A program made the translations under genes and the position numbers. This document shows positions 32,736 to 45,129 of a DNA stretch of 64,000 nt, piece after piece. The DNA is taken from NCBI GenBank assembly GCA_037176725.1, contig JAZBRS010000049.1:17998001-18062000 (forward strand), in the 5' to 3' direction. Position 1 is the stretch's first letter, and the number at the start of each line of letters is the position of its first letter. This stretch comes from Posidonia oceanica (taxonomy: Eukaryota > Streptophyta > Magnoliopsida > Alismatales > Posidoniaceae). The notes under the pieces are model-generated. The model was given only the letters and a program-made list of their open reading frames with translations. It did no database searches and was not told the DNA's origin.

Positions 32736-32956
32736 GTTAGCTGTGGCAGAGCTAACACACTCAAACTAGTGGCAAGTTTGAGTACCTTGAACATTTTTCT
32801 TGATGTGAGTGTGTTAGCTGTGGCAAAGCTAATACTTTCATTCTACTCAAACTAGTGGCAAGTTTTTTGAGTACCTTAAACATTATTTAATGCGAGTTTA
32901 GTAGCTGTGGTAGAGTTAATACCCTCGTTGGACTCAAATTAGTGGCAGATTTGAGT
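32736..32956 (+). repeat. Three ~85-bp repeats with paired hairpins (D LTR)
   Basis: Each unit has two dyads around a GTGG(C/T)A loop: GTTAGCT-GTGGCAG-AGCTAAC (32736-32756) and ACTCAAAC-TAGTGGCAA-GTTTGAGT (32759-32783). In the third unit the second dyad is ACTCAAAT-TAGTGGCAG-ATTTGAGT (32932-32956), a compensated C-G to T-A change. Confidence 0.9.
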
Positions 32957-33092
32957 ATCTTAATGTTAAAGAACATGTTTTTATAATTTTATGGAATTTC
33001 TGAAGTTATTATGGACTTTTAACATATCTCTTTGGATTAATATAAAAGACAGGGGGAAAACTGCAAAAAAACAGCTCATTACCTGTATGAGA

Positions 33093-33139
33093 GGCGACAA
33101 CGCTCGTTGCCAGTATTATAGGCAATGAGTCTCGTCGCC
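33093..33139. repeat. Imperfect 19-bp inverted repeat (D LTR)
   Basis: GGCGACAACGCTCGTTGCC (33093-33111) and GGCAATGAGTCTCGTCGCC (33121-33139) pair with few mismatches around AGTATTATA. Related GGCGACGAG words recur at 35050-35110. Confidence 0.8.
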
Positions 33140-33960
33140 AACAGTAGAGGCAACGTGTATCCTAAGTCCCCCCACGTGATATTTTGTCATCCTACGCTTT
33201 GATATATTATATGGGATTTTTATAAAGTATTTTAATAATTTCCCATAATTATTAATATTTCTACGATATTTTCCTAGCACTTAAGTATATGGTATATCAT
33301 ATAAAAATTTTAAAATAGCTACTAATTAAGGAAAAATCTAGAAGAGTGGATGACGTTAATTTTAAAGTGATATATCTTTATTTTGGTCAAAAAACGAGAT
33401 TTTAATTTAGTTACACATTTTTAAATGTTATAGCTATATTTAATTCAAAGTGATATTTAAATAATAAAGATAAATCTAAAATATCCAAGTAGTTACGAAC
33501 TTAGACTAAGCCAAAAATATCCTTAAAACTAATTAAGTTCTCCTACGAAATTATAGAAGATATTAATTTTAAATATAAGTTACTTAATTAGTAAGCTTGT
33601 GTTTAAATTTAAAATTTCCTATAAAAATCTTTTCGTTACGGAGAAAATTTTAAAAATAGAGACTAAGTCTTAGGTGGTTGCTAGATTTGTAACAAGTTAG
33701 TTTGGGATTTTAATTTTAAATATTTTGAAGTTTAAAGCTTGGAGCCTATGAGAGCGGTGGTTAGCTTTAACAGATTATTTGATTGCCTTTTATTGGATTT
33801 TTCTGTGCCAAGAAAGTAAAACATCTGTGCTTGTCACCGCTACATGCGACGACAAGTTAAAATATCTGATTTAAAATTTTTAAAATTTAAATTTGGTTTT
33901 AAATTTAAATCTAAAATAATATCTATTCGTTTTGTAATGAAATCACATTGGAAAATATTC

Positions 33961-33968
33961 TATAAATA
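33961..33968 (+). promoter_or_regulatory. TATA box of D LTR
   Basis: TATAAATA followed within 40 bp by CTAGCTCTAGAGCTAG, itself a perfect 16-bp palindrome. Likely U3/R promoter of D. Confidence 0.6.
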
Positions 33969-34090
33969 CCCCTAGCTCTAGAGCTAGAGGGGAGGCTTTT
34001 TAAAATCTAGGAGTGGCTTTTTAAAAGAGAGAAGGTGGCTTCTAGAAAATATGAGAGAGACCTTTGAGTGCTAGAGGGAGACTTTGAGAG

Positions 34091-34500
34091 ATCCATAGCC
34101 CCTCTACTCTGCCAAATTCCTGTTAGAAAACTTAGATCCAAAGAGACCGTGCCCATTCTGAGCTAGACGCACCTCCAGTGTTCTGCTCGCGACTCTGCTT
34201 CCTCATCCCACACCATGTAGCACAAGGGTGAAGGGAGTATTCGTTCTCAATCTATTTTTTTATTACATCGTTGAATTCCTTAAATAGGCCAATTTAAGAG
34301 ATCCATAACCCCTCTACTCTGTCAAATTTCTGAGAGAAAACCCACATCTAGAGAGATCGTGCCCATTCTGAGCCAGACGTGCCTCCAGAGCTCTGTTTGT
34401 GCCTCCGCTTCCTCATCCATACCACATAGCACACAGGTGAAGGGAGTATTCATTCTCAATCTATTTTTTTCATTACATCATTGCATTTCTTAGATAGGCC
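34091..34500 (+). repeat. Tandem duplication, 210-bp period, in D LTR
   Basis: 34091-34290 and 34301-34500 both run from ATCCATARCCCCTCTACTCT to TAGGCC. They are diverged copies of one segment of the R/U5 region. Confidence 0.9.
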
Positions 34501-34845
34501 ATCGCATATGCATGTGGGGAACCACCCCTGGTTAGTATTATTTGCCTTTATTTATGTTATTTATCGCCTTTCTGAGATTATTTACTACATGCCCGGACTA
34601 ATCTAGATCTACCTGTTTCTTTTGAAGGAAAGAATACGCCATGTAACACAAGGACGCCGCTAGACGACATCCTGCCATCGATCTAGTGAAACCAAGGACT
34701 CACACCATAACCATATCAGCATCTCCCGAAGGCACCTTGTTAGCCGGCATAGCAAATCGACAAGTAGCGATCACAACTGTTGTCGACGAACGTGGAAGTG
34801 CTGATGTCATCATCCATTACACCCCAAATCCACATCCACAGTTTT

Positions 34846-34863
34846 TGGCGATTACGGTGGGAC
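34846..34863 (+). promoter_or_regulatory. PBS-like site of element D
   Basis: TGGCGATTACGGTGGGAC follows GTTTT after the LTR end. It resembles TGGCGCC...GTGGG-type primer sites of Tat/Athila elements but is altered; the cognate tRNA cannot be named. Confidence 0.5.
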
Positions 34864-35355
34864 GGTTTTTGAGCCAACCCTCCGTGCTACATGAGCAATT
34901 CTCTTCCCTTTTTTTATTATTTCTTTTCTTAGTTCTAGACGTTGTTTTAGCTTTGGTGGTTGTGCATATAGGGTTTCATGACACCCAGACCTTTTATTGG
35001 GTTTTTTAAACGATTAGAAAGGCATCCTATGGTAGCCGCCGTTGACATTGGCGACGAGTTTCAACGCTTCTCCTAGTGACGACGAGTCTCAGGGCCTCTT
35101 GAATCGGCGACGACCACTAGGTTAGGGTTTTTACAGTAGATATTCTGTTTTTTTATTTGTTTACGTTGTTTCTTAGATCTGCAGCAGCAAAAAAAAAATC
35201 CTATGCACCTGTTCTATTTTAGACTTTTAACGGTTTCTAGGGTTTTGTTTGCCATCCACTAATAAGGTGAAAACTACTTGCTTGACATTAGAGTTAAAGT
35301 CCCTTAAGGGATCTCTCTCTAGTTACAACAATTAAGCCGAGTGAACCGGGCCAGT
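34864..35355 (+). other. Leader of D, first part
   Basis: Non-coding, with GGCGACGAG-like repeats at 35050-35110. The leader continues at 38181 after the nested solo LTR. Confidence 0.55.
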
Positions 35356-35764
35356 GCAAGTGTAATGACCTGAGTAGCTACCAAGGCATTCTAAAAGCCC
35401 AAACAAATTAAAACTTAATTAATTACAACAATTACAATAAACTATGGGCTAAACAACAAGAATATGTGCTAGGAACCTGCAGTGGACAGCTACGTGACTC
35501 CGACTATATGCACTATGACTCCAAACCCGCTAACCATCTGCACCTGCAACTGAAAACACAATAAAACACACATGAGTGACTAGAAATTGTCACCCATCAC
35601 ACACCCCGCAAAAACCACAAGAAAATCGGTATAAAACCATAATAAAACGTAAAACCGGTCAAAACCTCAAATCCGGGCCCACATAAACATTTTATAATAA
35701 TAAAACACCTTCCCTAAAGTTGAAAAAGTTAAACTAGGAAACTAGATGCAAAACAAATCGCATT

Positions 35765-35860
35765 TATCTCAAAGCAGGGCCCACCAGCCCAAAACTCCTC
35801 AAAACGAGGCCCACCGACCCAAAACTCTTCAAAGTGGGACCCACTGGCCCAAAACTCAAC
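35765..35860. repeat. ~35-bp minisatellite in solo LTR G
   Basis: Three copies of a unit with GGCCCACCGACCCAAAACTC, differing at several positions. Confidence 0.75.
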
Positions 35861-37920
35861 AGAACACACAATGCCACAAAACAGGCAAAGCTCGTGGCCC
35901 AATACAGCCCAAACAAACCAAGCGTGGCCCAACACGAGCACAAAAGAAAACCAACTAGTCGTGTTGCCTAGCGCCCCAGCAACCGGCTTGGCCTCAAGCA
36001 GTAGCCACGGACTCACCCCTGCAACTCACTGCACTGCCATGGACACTCGTCCTATGGGGGAGCGTGCCCGTCACGGCATCTTACACCAGAGACGCCTTAA
36101 AAGCAATCCCCAACTGGGAAAGCAGTCCCCACTCGGGACAACCCACAGGGCACGCAACAATTGGCGTCCACAAGCTCAGTGCTCCGAACCACTAGAGGCT
36201 CCTCACCTCTAGGCTCAGCCAGCACCCAAAACAAGAAGGCGAGTCCCGGTGCTCGTAACGGCTAGGGTATCACGTCCAGCTACGCAGGAGTATCATACCT
36301 CCTGAGTCTGCTGCCACGATACCGCTAGGTACAGACGACACCTCGACCCCCGAACCTCAGCCCAGGTGAAGTGTGCGACACACTAGGAACTTCGTTGCGC
36401 CCCTGGGTCTAGACCACATGACTCCTAAGCTTCGGCCACAAAAAAATCTCGGCAAATCATTTGCAAAACACCCATGTTTTTCCTCAAAAATCTCTTTGAA
36501 AACATTTTCCTAAATTACCAAAAAAATCACAACTAAAAACCCATAGCAAGCCACCAAACATTCATAGGCATTGCATTATTAACAGAAAATAAAACCATAA
36601 GCCTACCCCACCCAAACCAGGGTCTGAGAATAAACTCAAGCCCAGGTTCGGTATGCCGAACCCATTTTGGCATGCCAAACTGGGCTCTGCAGGGCAAGAA
36701 CCGAGGGGTCCATTTTGGATCCCAAAACTTGTACAAAACTTACAAAAATACATGCTATATACCAAAATGACCAGAATTGAATAAGGAACACAACCATACT
36801 ATAAAAATGCCATTCCATAGCTCATGGCTCATAGAAAACACAAAAAACCACAGTATATGCATAATATCCACATAGGCTACATAATTCACCCAAAAATTCA
36901 TATAATCCTCTAAAAATTACCAAATTACTACCATAGCATGCAATTCATGGCAAGGAACATAATTCTACAATTTCTAGGCAAAAAGGAGCAAGGGAGGTGG
37001 AATGTGTACCTCGGACAATGAGGGAACCCATTGCTTTTCGGCGATTCGCTGCCAACTCCGACGATCCACCACCGAATCCAAGCTCCACGCGCCGCACTCG
37101 GGCCCGCCACTCCACTGGGACGAAGGCCGGAGTCAACCGCGCCGCCGCCGCACGCTGCCGTGCACCGCCACCAGTGGCCACCGCTGAACCCAACAAACAA
37201 GGAAAAAGACAGGGAAAAAGGGAGGAGGAGGAGGGGAAAGATGAGGAGGAGGATGGGTGGGGAGGTGAGATTGGGGGAGGGAGAGGGAGCCGAGTCGGTG
37301 GGGGAAAGTGAGCAGGGGAGGGGGAGAGAGGGAGGAGGAGGAGGAGATGGAGAGGAGGGGAGAGAGGGGGAGAGAGGAGGTGGAGGTGGGGGGGAGGAGA
37401 TGGTGAGACGAGAGGGAGAGGGAGGAGGTCTGTAGAGGGAGGGAGGGGTGGAACAGGAAAGAGGGAAACAAGGGAGGGGAAAAAGATTTTTTGGTTGAAG
37501 GGGGAAAGGAGGAGAAAATAAATGAATAGTGAATGGGGGAGAGGTGTGTGTGCGAGAGAGAAAGAGAGAGAGAGAGAGAGAAAGGGTTAGTGGGGAGAGA
37601 GAGAAAGGAAGAGAAAGAAGGAGGAAGAGGTGGGTGAGGTGCAGAGGAAAACCACAAGAATTTAAAGCCAAGGAAAAGACGCACAGTGTCTGCTTTTCCC
37701 CGTAAATTCCGGATCTTGCGCCCTTACCAACTGACATTGTCCACGAATCTTGCTGCGAACGAAACGTGTGTGCAAAGTGTCACGCAGGCCTAAGCACAGT
37801 AAGATACTAGGTAAATTGCATAACACCCCCCGAAGAATTAAGAAATGGCACAATACAAAAGATAGGGACCAAAATACAAAAAGAATAAGAACAGGGACCA
37901 AACCTCCACCTGGTCCCACC

Positions 37921-38092
37921 AACACCACAAGTGGAGCCCACGACAACACAAGTGGGGCCCACAACAATCCACAAGTGGGACCCACACAAGTACAAGTGGG
38001 GCCCATAGTAAACACAAGTGGGACCCACACAACCACAAGTGGAGCCCACAGCAACCATAGGTGGGGCCTATGAACAATCACAAATGGGGCCC
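37921..38092. repeat. ~24-bp minisatellite with GTGGGNCCCAC palindromes
   Basis: About eight copies of CACAAGTGGGGCCCACA-type units, each holding a near-perfect palindrome, near the U3 end of LTR G. Confidence 0.85.
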
Positions 38093-38180
38093 ACGAGGCC
38101 AATAACACCCGTCCACAAATACAGGAATTCATTAAATTTGTACAATTACAAGGGAATGAATTCTCGGGTGTTACAGCAAG

Positions 38181-39087
38181 TCACTCTCCCATGCTCTGTG
38201 CTTGATTGTGATAATTAGATTGAGAACTTAAGGTGTCCTAAGGAAACATTATTGACTCTTTCTTTCTCCCTGAGTCAATAATATTCCTAAGTAGATACTT
38301 GATACTCTAATGTTGTTTGTTTGTTTACGGCTTTGTGGTTTGTTAGGATACGACCCTAAGGATAGAATCTTGGGTTGTAGGCCCCTTTATAGAGAGACAA
38401 ACCCGCCACCTAGGCCCTCTTGGTGGACCCTAATGAAGGTCAAAGGGCGGTACTTGGAGAGATATAAATCCTACCGTGTGACCCTAGATCCCACGAAGTC
38501 AGTACCCTAGCCCTAGGAACCTAACAGTTGTGAGCACGTAGGCTAAATCAACTAATTAATTAATTTTTTTGAAACAAATAAAATCGACGTTTTGTTTGGA
38601 AACCTGTTTGAGAAGCAAACTTTTGTGACGTGCGATCTGTCAAGGATAGATTTTGATCACCGAAAGGACAAGCACAGTCACCACTTGTTCCACCGGCATC
38701 GAATTTTGTTGCCTGTTGTGTCAGCGACGAGTTCCATCACCGCCATCACCGGCGAGCCTCTACAGATCATGTTTGGTGACTTGTTTATAGGTTGTGATTG
38801 ATTTGGTTTGAGAATACAGGTTACACGGATGTCAGAGCAACAACTTTAGGGTGGTTAATTACTTTGGTTAAAGGAGTTGTTATTACTTTTCTCTTGTATT
38901 TCATTACATCGAGTTTGTAATTTCCTTTTCATTTCAAAGAACTTGTAATAGTTTAGAAAGTAGTGTCATTAGAGGAGTCTGTAATTTCATTTTTTTAGAA
39001 CATTTGTAATAGTTTAAGAAGTAGATTCACAAAGGAGGCCAATCAATGCTATAAGGAGCACATCATTCATACATAGACCCTCCCAAC
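38181..39087 (+). other. Leader of D, second part
   Basis: Continuation of the D leader after solo LTR G. Nothing coding; it ends at the gag start near 39088. Confidence 0.55.
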
Positions 39088-40588
39088 ATGTCAACTGCCT
39101 CAACATCTACAGCACAAGCAAGCAGTTCCTTGCAACAAGACGAGTTTCTATTCAATACTCTGACTTCACACGCAGAAGAGCCAGACACCCCTAGCTTCAT
39201 GCAGCAAAAGGCTCACCAAAAGTTTCCCCATGCAACTATACCATACAACTACTCCTATAGGGGGCCCTACTCCCATAGTTTCTTCACCAAATTACAATGA
39301 AAGTCAACCTTATGAAGAGGAAGTTGAAGGATAGGAGGAAGTAAACTATTCCCAACCATGGAGCACCCTATTTGAACATATGCTCTCAAGGGCAACTTCT
39401 CACACGGTACCGCCATTGTCGGTCAATTCACATCAACTGCCCAAGGGAGCGACTAATCAAGCCCGTCAGTTCATGGCTCAGCATAACCCCTCATGTAGAA
39501 GCCCGTAAATTCCACTCATGCATGGACCTTCCTTCCTAAGTTCTCACCAAGGCCCATTAACCATGCCTACTCCTAGGAATACTTACACTGTGCCACCGAA
39601 CCCTACAGTAAATTCCCCAATACAATGCCCATCAGCACAGTACACCACGAAGTATCCTACAACCTTGGTCTTCCTTTCCATCCAGCAAACCACACGATCC
39701 ACAATGAGTTACCTTCCACAACACTACTCAGGGACAACCCAACTGCTGCAGTCACCACCCCCAACCATGCAACCGTGGTATGCTCCAGCTCGTACCTCAC
39801 CTTTCCCTCTGCAATACAACACCCCTCAACCACAGCAATTCCATCAAGTTCAGGGGTACCAAGGCTAGGGGCAACAAACCATCCCAGGACCAGACATCAA
39901 AAGAATGATCTCAGAGGCACGTGCAGAAGCGAGGGTCACATCAAATGCACCAATTGGCTTCGACACCTCCAAGTTCCCGCATTTCAGTCTATCGTCAGGA
40001 TTCAAAATGCCAAAGATGTGGAAGTACAATGGGACAGATGATCCAAGGAACCATTTAGCCACCTTCACTATGGATGCTCTGCCCTACTGATATGATCACA
40101 TGCTCACCGTTTACCTCTTCTTTAAAACACTAGAAGGGGAGGCGCTAAAGTGGTTTGACACCCTCACAGCCTACGATCTCCGGGACTTCAAAATGGTGGA
40201 AGAAAAGTTCCTAAGCCAATACAGTCATCGTGTACTGCACAAGCCTACTATAGGAGATCTCATGGAAGAGAGGATGAGACCTAATGAAGACTTTGTCACT
40301 TTCACCAGTAGATGGAGGGACATGGCCGCCACATCTGAATACTATATTCCTAAGAGCCAAGCCGTCGAGATCATAGCCAGAAATACCACGGGAGCACTCA
40401 GGGTAGGGTTGCTTGTCGGCAATTTTCACACATACCCCCAGTTATATGAACGTGTCGCAAGATTTCTCCACAAAAAGGACAATTTGCCATTCTTAGAGCT
40501 TGAAGGGAAAGGCAAGAAGAAAACTGGCATGCATACAATAGAAGGCGTCACTAGAAACATGGCACAGGTCTCAACTCAACAAAGCTGA
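39088..40588 (+). pseudogene. gag (element D)
   Basis: Starts MSTASTSTAQASSSLQQDEF. A long Pro/Gln/Thr-rich N-terminus is followed by the capsid domain: FKMPKMWKYNGTDDPRNHL, LEGEALKWFDTL, FKMVEEKFLSQYSHRV, DFVTFTSRWRDMAA and FHTYPQLYERVARFLHKKD. It is interrupted by frameshifts near 39300 and 39880, TAG at 39866, TGA at about 40088 and TGA at 40586. A CxxHx-type knuckle may lie in 40880-41070 (a YHQKIGHTLKECF-like string after a stop). A Tat-like gypsy element, distinct from A1. Confidence 0.85.
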
Positions 40589-41430
40589 AAAGGATGGAAA
40601 AATTAGCAACACCAGTCCAGGCATCCCGTTCAATACCAAGGGCAGTCAGAGCAGTATCAAAGCTAGCCAATGCAGTATTAGTAGTAGTACCAGCAGGGGG
40701 CATGCCAGATTCAATCGCCTCAACAGTTTCAGCAACAACAGCCCCAGTAGTGTCACTATCAGCAGCCTTTGAGTTACCCAGTATATGCTCAACAGGGACA
40801 GCTGGGCAACCATTATAAGGGGCCACAACAGGGGTAAAGGAGTTATAATAGTATTCCTCCACCACAGATCTACAGAGGGCCTAAGAGGCAGAACTACCTG
40901 CCACTTCTTGAGGCGCTCCATGACGTGTTCAGGATGTTGGTCAAGAGTGGAGATCTACAACTTCCAATACCCAAGCTGAACGCCCCCAACACTGATATGT
41001 CCAAGTATTGACCATATCATCAAAAGATTGGACATACTCTCAAGGAATGTTTTGTGGTGAAGGACAAGATATATGATCTGAATGATACAGGAGAAATCAT
41101 GTTGCCGGCTCTTAGAGACAGATTGAAGGCAACCCAAGCAGAGTAGCATAAGATGCAAATACACCAGAATCCCATGCCTAATCATTCAGTGGCCCATGTG
41201 GAGGCTGAAGACATCCAATCAGTAGCTCGATTTGAACTGGTGACCATTCAGCACATACAAGCAAATCCAGACCTAAGACTACTAGCCAATGAAGACAGGG
41301 GTCCTGATGCACCAGCAATGCCTACTCAAGAAGCATGGTCTGATGAAGGGTCTGGAGAATGGGAAATCGAGACAGACGACACATGAGATAGCCAATAGGA
41401 CAAGGAAGAAGCCGCGAATGATCTTGCTCT
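40589..41430 (+). pseudogene. gag C-terminal/linker region (element D)
   Basis: A degenerate continuation with Gln-rich repeats (40600-40840), a short conserved-looking segment with the knuckle-like string at 41020-41060 and an acidic segment ending WEIETDDT at 41386. Multiple stops and frame changes; no catalytic domain. Confidence 0.55.
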
Positions 41431-41985
41431 TCTTGATCACTTCAACTTCCTCCCTGTAGGCGAACAACAAGGATCTGGTAACTCTGGCAATGTGGATCCG
41501 TTTGTGCTAGCAAGAGAGGTCGTTGCGGGATTTGAACAGAAGAATATCATTTTCAGAGATATAGAACTACCCACTCCACAAGAGCGCTCACGCTCATTAA
41601 TCATCTCTGTAGACGTCAATGACTACCCACTCCAAGGAGTGCTTGTTGATAACAGTGCTAGTCGAAGTGTTTGTCCCCTGTCCACTCTCGACTACTAGAA
41701 ATTCAAGAAGATAAGATCACCAGGCATCGCTTCGCTTGTGCTGCCTATGACAAAAGCCAAAGAGAAGCGATTGGGACCGTTCAGATGGATATTACTATAG
41801 GCCCCCTCACCAGCACTACCACGTCATCATAATGGAGCAAGATTTGGCTGAACCATTGATCTTGGGGAGGTCCTAGCTAGCAGAGATTGGCACCGTTGCA
41901 TCCCCGATACACCAGCTTCTCAAGTTCAAACATCAGGGGGAAGTAATCACCATCGGAGTTGATCACGAAATGGACTTCGGGATAA
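41431..41985 (+). pseudogene. Protease-like domain 1 (element D)
   Basis: NIIFRDIELPTPQERSR leads into LQGVLVDNSASRSVCPLSTL (active-site region ~41643-41690). It then continues in other frames with AYDKSQREAIGTVQMDIT, IIMEQDLAEPLILGRS (stop at the Trp position) and HQGEVITIGVDHE. The order matches a retroviral-type aspartic protease. It precedes a second, separate protease-like domain at 42590-43020. Broken by at least one frameshift and TAG stops. Confidence 0.75.
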
Positions 41986-42359
41986 TATGGGTGCCTGCCT
42001 CACTAGAGCCGTACAATGAAGGACCACCACCAGGATCACACAATGAAGCACCGCCAGACGGATGGTTTGATTATGACCACTGGTACGAGGAGACACCGGA
42101 CTTTCAGGGGTTCCAGGACATGATAGGAAGAACTGCTATATGGGGATATACTCAACTACACTATGTAGTGCCTGCCTAGTCAAGCTCATCATTACTATGC
42201 CATAATCAAGCCAGGAGCCAGGGGCAGTCTTTATTAAGAAGGCCAGCATCACTGATTAAACCTGCTTATGCCAGGGGAGAGTACTATCAAGCGCAACAAG
42301 CACCCATCACTAGAATAGGACGAATCTCAAACAAAGTTGCGCCGCCTCCACCCAATGCA

Positions 42360-43328
42360 GAAAGAGTATTATTTCCTCCTCGACAAGAATTTGACATCTC
42401 TAGAAGAATAGAAGGAGAATTCAACATCTTGGAGCAGCTGAGAAAGATGCAAGCAAAGATATCAATCTATGAGCTGATCAGATCCTTCGAGAAGCATAGA
42501 GACATCCTAATGGAAGTATTAAAGAAAGCCTAAGTCCCCGAAGACATGCCTATAGAAACTCTGGCAGTCGTTGCAGCAGCAGTCTTCATAGAACCCACTT
42601 TATTTTTCACTGATTTAGAGCTGGCTACACCCGAAAGAAGGACCATACCTCTATGTGTTACTGTAAAAACAAATAATTATAAATTCTCTGGTGTGTTGGT
42701 AGATATAGGAACAACCCTGAATGTATGCTCCTTAGATACTTTTCACTTAATTGGACTCAAGAAAGCCTAGCTACGCCCAGCAGCCTTGACAGTATTAGGA
42801 TACGATAACAACAAGAAAATGGCTCAAGGCAAGATCAATGTTAAGGTTGCCATTAGCCCAATAGAGACAGACAAAGAACTGATAGTAGTTGATGCGCCTA
42901 TCTCTTATCGACTCATTTTAGGACACCAATGGATCAAAGAAATCAGGGCGGTCACCTCCCTATGCCACCAATGCATGAAATTTCACCACCAGGGAAAAAT
43001 AATCAAAATCATGGGAGATGAGCCAATGGAAGTGGAAGCACACCTTGTGACAGTCCCAACCACCACACCAGCTGTAGACACCCTGATTTTGTAGTCCTTT
43101 GTTGACGATTTTCTCCCAGGAATGTGCTCGGTCGTGGCGGCCCCCACCTATCCACCAATCCAAAACCCAAACCCAAACCCAAACCCAAACCCAAACCCAA
43201 TCCTAAAACCAATCCAAAACCTAAAACTAATCCCAAGACCTAAGCCTTGTCCTAAACCAAGTCCAAGCCCAAGCCCAAACCAAAATCCAACCCAAAAACA
43301 CCCAAAAATATCAAAAAATACTCTCTAG
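42360..43328 (+). pseudogene. Linker and protease-like domain 2 (element D)
   Basis: KMQAKISIYELIRSFEKHRD corresponds to the KADISIWDLIHTSVEHCEAF linker that precedes the protease in A1, so this is the canonical protease position. Then come LFFTDLELATPERRTIPL, FSGVLVDIGTTLNVCSLDTF (~42688-42745), APISYRLILGHQWI and HHQGKIIKIMGD. The catalytic D-x-G is D-I-G here. A TAG after LKKA and another at 43092-43094 sit at plausible Gln sites; the frame continues to an Asn-Pro repeat and stops at 43328, where element F interrupts it before RT. Confidence 0.8.
43161..43200 (+). repeat. (CCAAAC)n microsatellite
   Basis: Six or so AACCCA units encode an Asn-Pro run in the frame of D. Confidence 0.85.
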
Positions 43329-43329
43329 G

Positions 43330-44566
43330 ACGTTGGACGTTGTATGTACTTGCGTCGTATGTACGATGCAAGAATACCCGGCTCCTAATGACTTTCAGGT
43401 CTTTGGGGTGTTGGACGCTATCTTTGCCAGTGTCCTATGTTGGACGCAGCTCAGATAGGCATCCAATACACCGGGACTGACAGAGAACGGTTTTGGATTC
43501 CAATCGCCTCCCAAAGTGCAAATACCCTTATGCCCTCCATCCAGAACCTTATTCCAGCCATGTCCGAGATCCCTCGTTTCCAATTCCCACGTTACAAGCC
43601 ATGCAAACCACATAAAACCAGTTTTGGCTCCTCTTTCCAAATGGTCGGCACCCATTGATTGAGAGAGTGTTCCCAGAGCAAACAAACGCATTACCACTTG
43701 AACTCTCACACCCCCAGTCACCTTGTGCTTGCCCAGACCCTTCACGAGCTCAGCCCAACCATCCAGCCACCGCCATTGCCGTCCAAACTTGAGGAACAAC
43801 CACTGGCGTCGAGGAAGCTACACCAAACATCAAATCAGGTAGGTGTGCTCCACTCCGTAGCTTAGAACCTTGTTCATACACTTACTTCAATGCATGTTAG
43901 ATAGTTTTTGTTTAGTTTATGTCATTGCTTACTGAGAACATCATTTTCTGATGATGGGTTCCGGCCATGTTAGGTTGCCGGCCATTGAGCTTGGCCGAGA
44001 ACCCATTCAACCCATTGCTTGCATCCTTGATATCCTCTTGACCTTCTCGAGCCTCCACCATGAGTCCCAGCCGAGCACCATGGCTTCCCGGCCCTTCGAC
44101 GGTTGGAGAACCCAATGGATTCCGGTGAGAGGCAAGTGGAGGTGGGGGGGATGTTTTATTCATCCATTTTTCATAATGATTACATGGTTATGATCGTAAA
44201 TGTCTGTTCTTGCTTCGTGGATGATTTATACTTTGATTTGAACTGATTAGCATGCATGATTCTCTAAGAATCACTGTCAGTGCATAGGAAGCTAAATCTG
44301 GTGTGTCCTACATAAGACGCAGCCAGTAGTAGCATCCAACACCACTGAATGTTTTACAGTTTTTTCATTTTATTTATTTTAATCTTATTTATCCCAGGAA
44401 TTTTTTTGATCATTCTTCATGTTTGATTCATGTCCACTGCATATATTTCTTAATTATTTCTTATCATGCTTCTTTCCTGTAAAGCATTTAACAAGAAATA
44501 TGCATTTATGTTTTGAATTCTACCTTAGAAATAACTTTTTTTTCAATTTAAATCTCTGTTTATGTG
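43330..44566 (+). mobile_element. 5' LTR of element F, left part
   Basis: The D frame loses sense at about 43325 and an unrelated AT-rich sequence with TTGGACGC and GCGTCC words begins. The same words and an alignable ~250-bp unit continue at 59767 on the far side of B. The exact LTR start is not determined; its partner lies outside the window. The last five bases (ATGTG, 44562-44566) are the target duplication of B. Confidence 0.7.
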
Positions 44567-44898
44567 TGTAGTAATCATGAAATATCAAATCCATGCACGA
44601 TGCCAAAGCTCGCGTGCACCCACCAACATTAGGCTCACTATATGGGGCGGAATCTGAGGAAGGAAACTTGACTCGGAAATGCTGGCAAAAGAAGAAAAAG
44701 AAATGATAAGACAAATCAGAGTAGCCACCATGTCTATTAGATTGGGAGACAAGGAAAACCGAGGGTAATGAATGAAAAGACATGCAAAATCGGAAGCATA
44801 AGGGATGCAAAGAGATGCGATGCAACACAATGCGATGCTATGCTATGCTATGACTCGTGCTTAGGATGAAGGAAATGGTCATTGCGGGCCAAGAGAAA

Positions 44899-44970
44899 GG
44901 GCAAGGACTCCTGTTACGCACGGGGAAGGTGTTAGGCACCCCCGATACGTCCGAGAATCGGTCTTTCTCA
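44899..44970 (-). promoter_or_regulatory. Conserved LTR block (B copy)
   Basis: - strand copy of the GGTGCCTAACACCTTCCC block, about 330 bp before the LTR end. Confidence 0.7.
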
Positions 44971-45129
44971 GGCTATCTCGCTCGCAAATGCAGGGAAGTG
45001 CTTGCCTAATGCCTAAATGCAATGAATGTCTGAATGCATGCTCTAATGCGTGCTCTAGGTGCTAATTGCCGTAATGCAAATGCAGGCGATAAAACAAAAC
45101 TGCGATAAACAATGCAATGCAAGTGACAT

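Larger units (their letters stand above)
32214..34840 (+). mobile_element. 5' LTR of element D
   Basis: Begins TGTCACGACCCC, a common LTR start, and ends near ...CACATCCACA just before a PBS-like site. A + strand TATA box at 33961 and transcript-like GC-richer DNA after it fit a 5' LTR on +. The partner LTR is not in the window (D is interrupted near 43330 by F), so borders rest on TG/CA and the PBS alone. AT-rich; no genes. Confidence 0.7.
35361..38175 (-). mobile_element. Solo LTR G, inserted in the leader of D
   Basis: 2815 bp, - strand TGTAACACCCGAG... to ...GGTCATTACA, flanked by the duplication GCAAG (35356-35360 and 38176-38180). No internal region. It contains a GA-rich tract on + (37200-37640), which produces Ser/Pro/Leu-rich - strand frames, and GGGACCCAC minisatellites. 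General build resembles the LTR of element C, but the family is not established. Confidence 0.93.

Noticed and set aside
36928..37737. 269-residue Ser/Pro/Leu-rich - strand frame
   Set aside because: Translation of the CT-rich strand of solo LTR G, not a gene.
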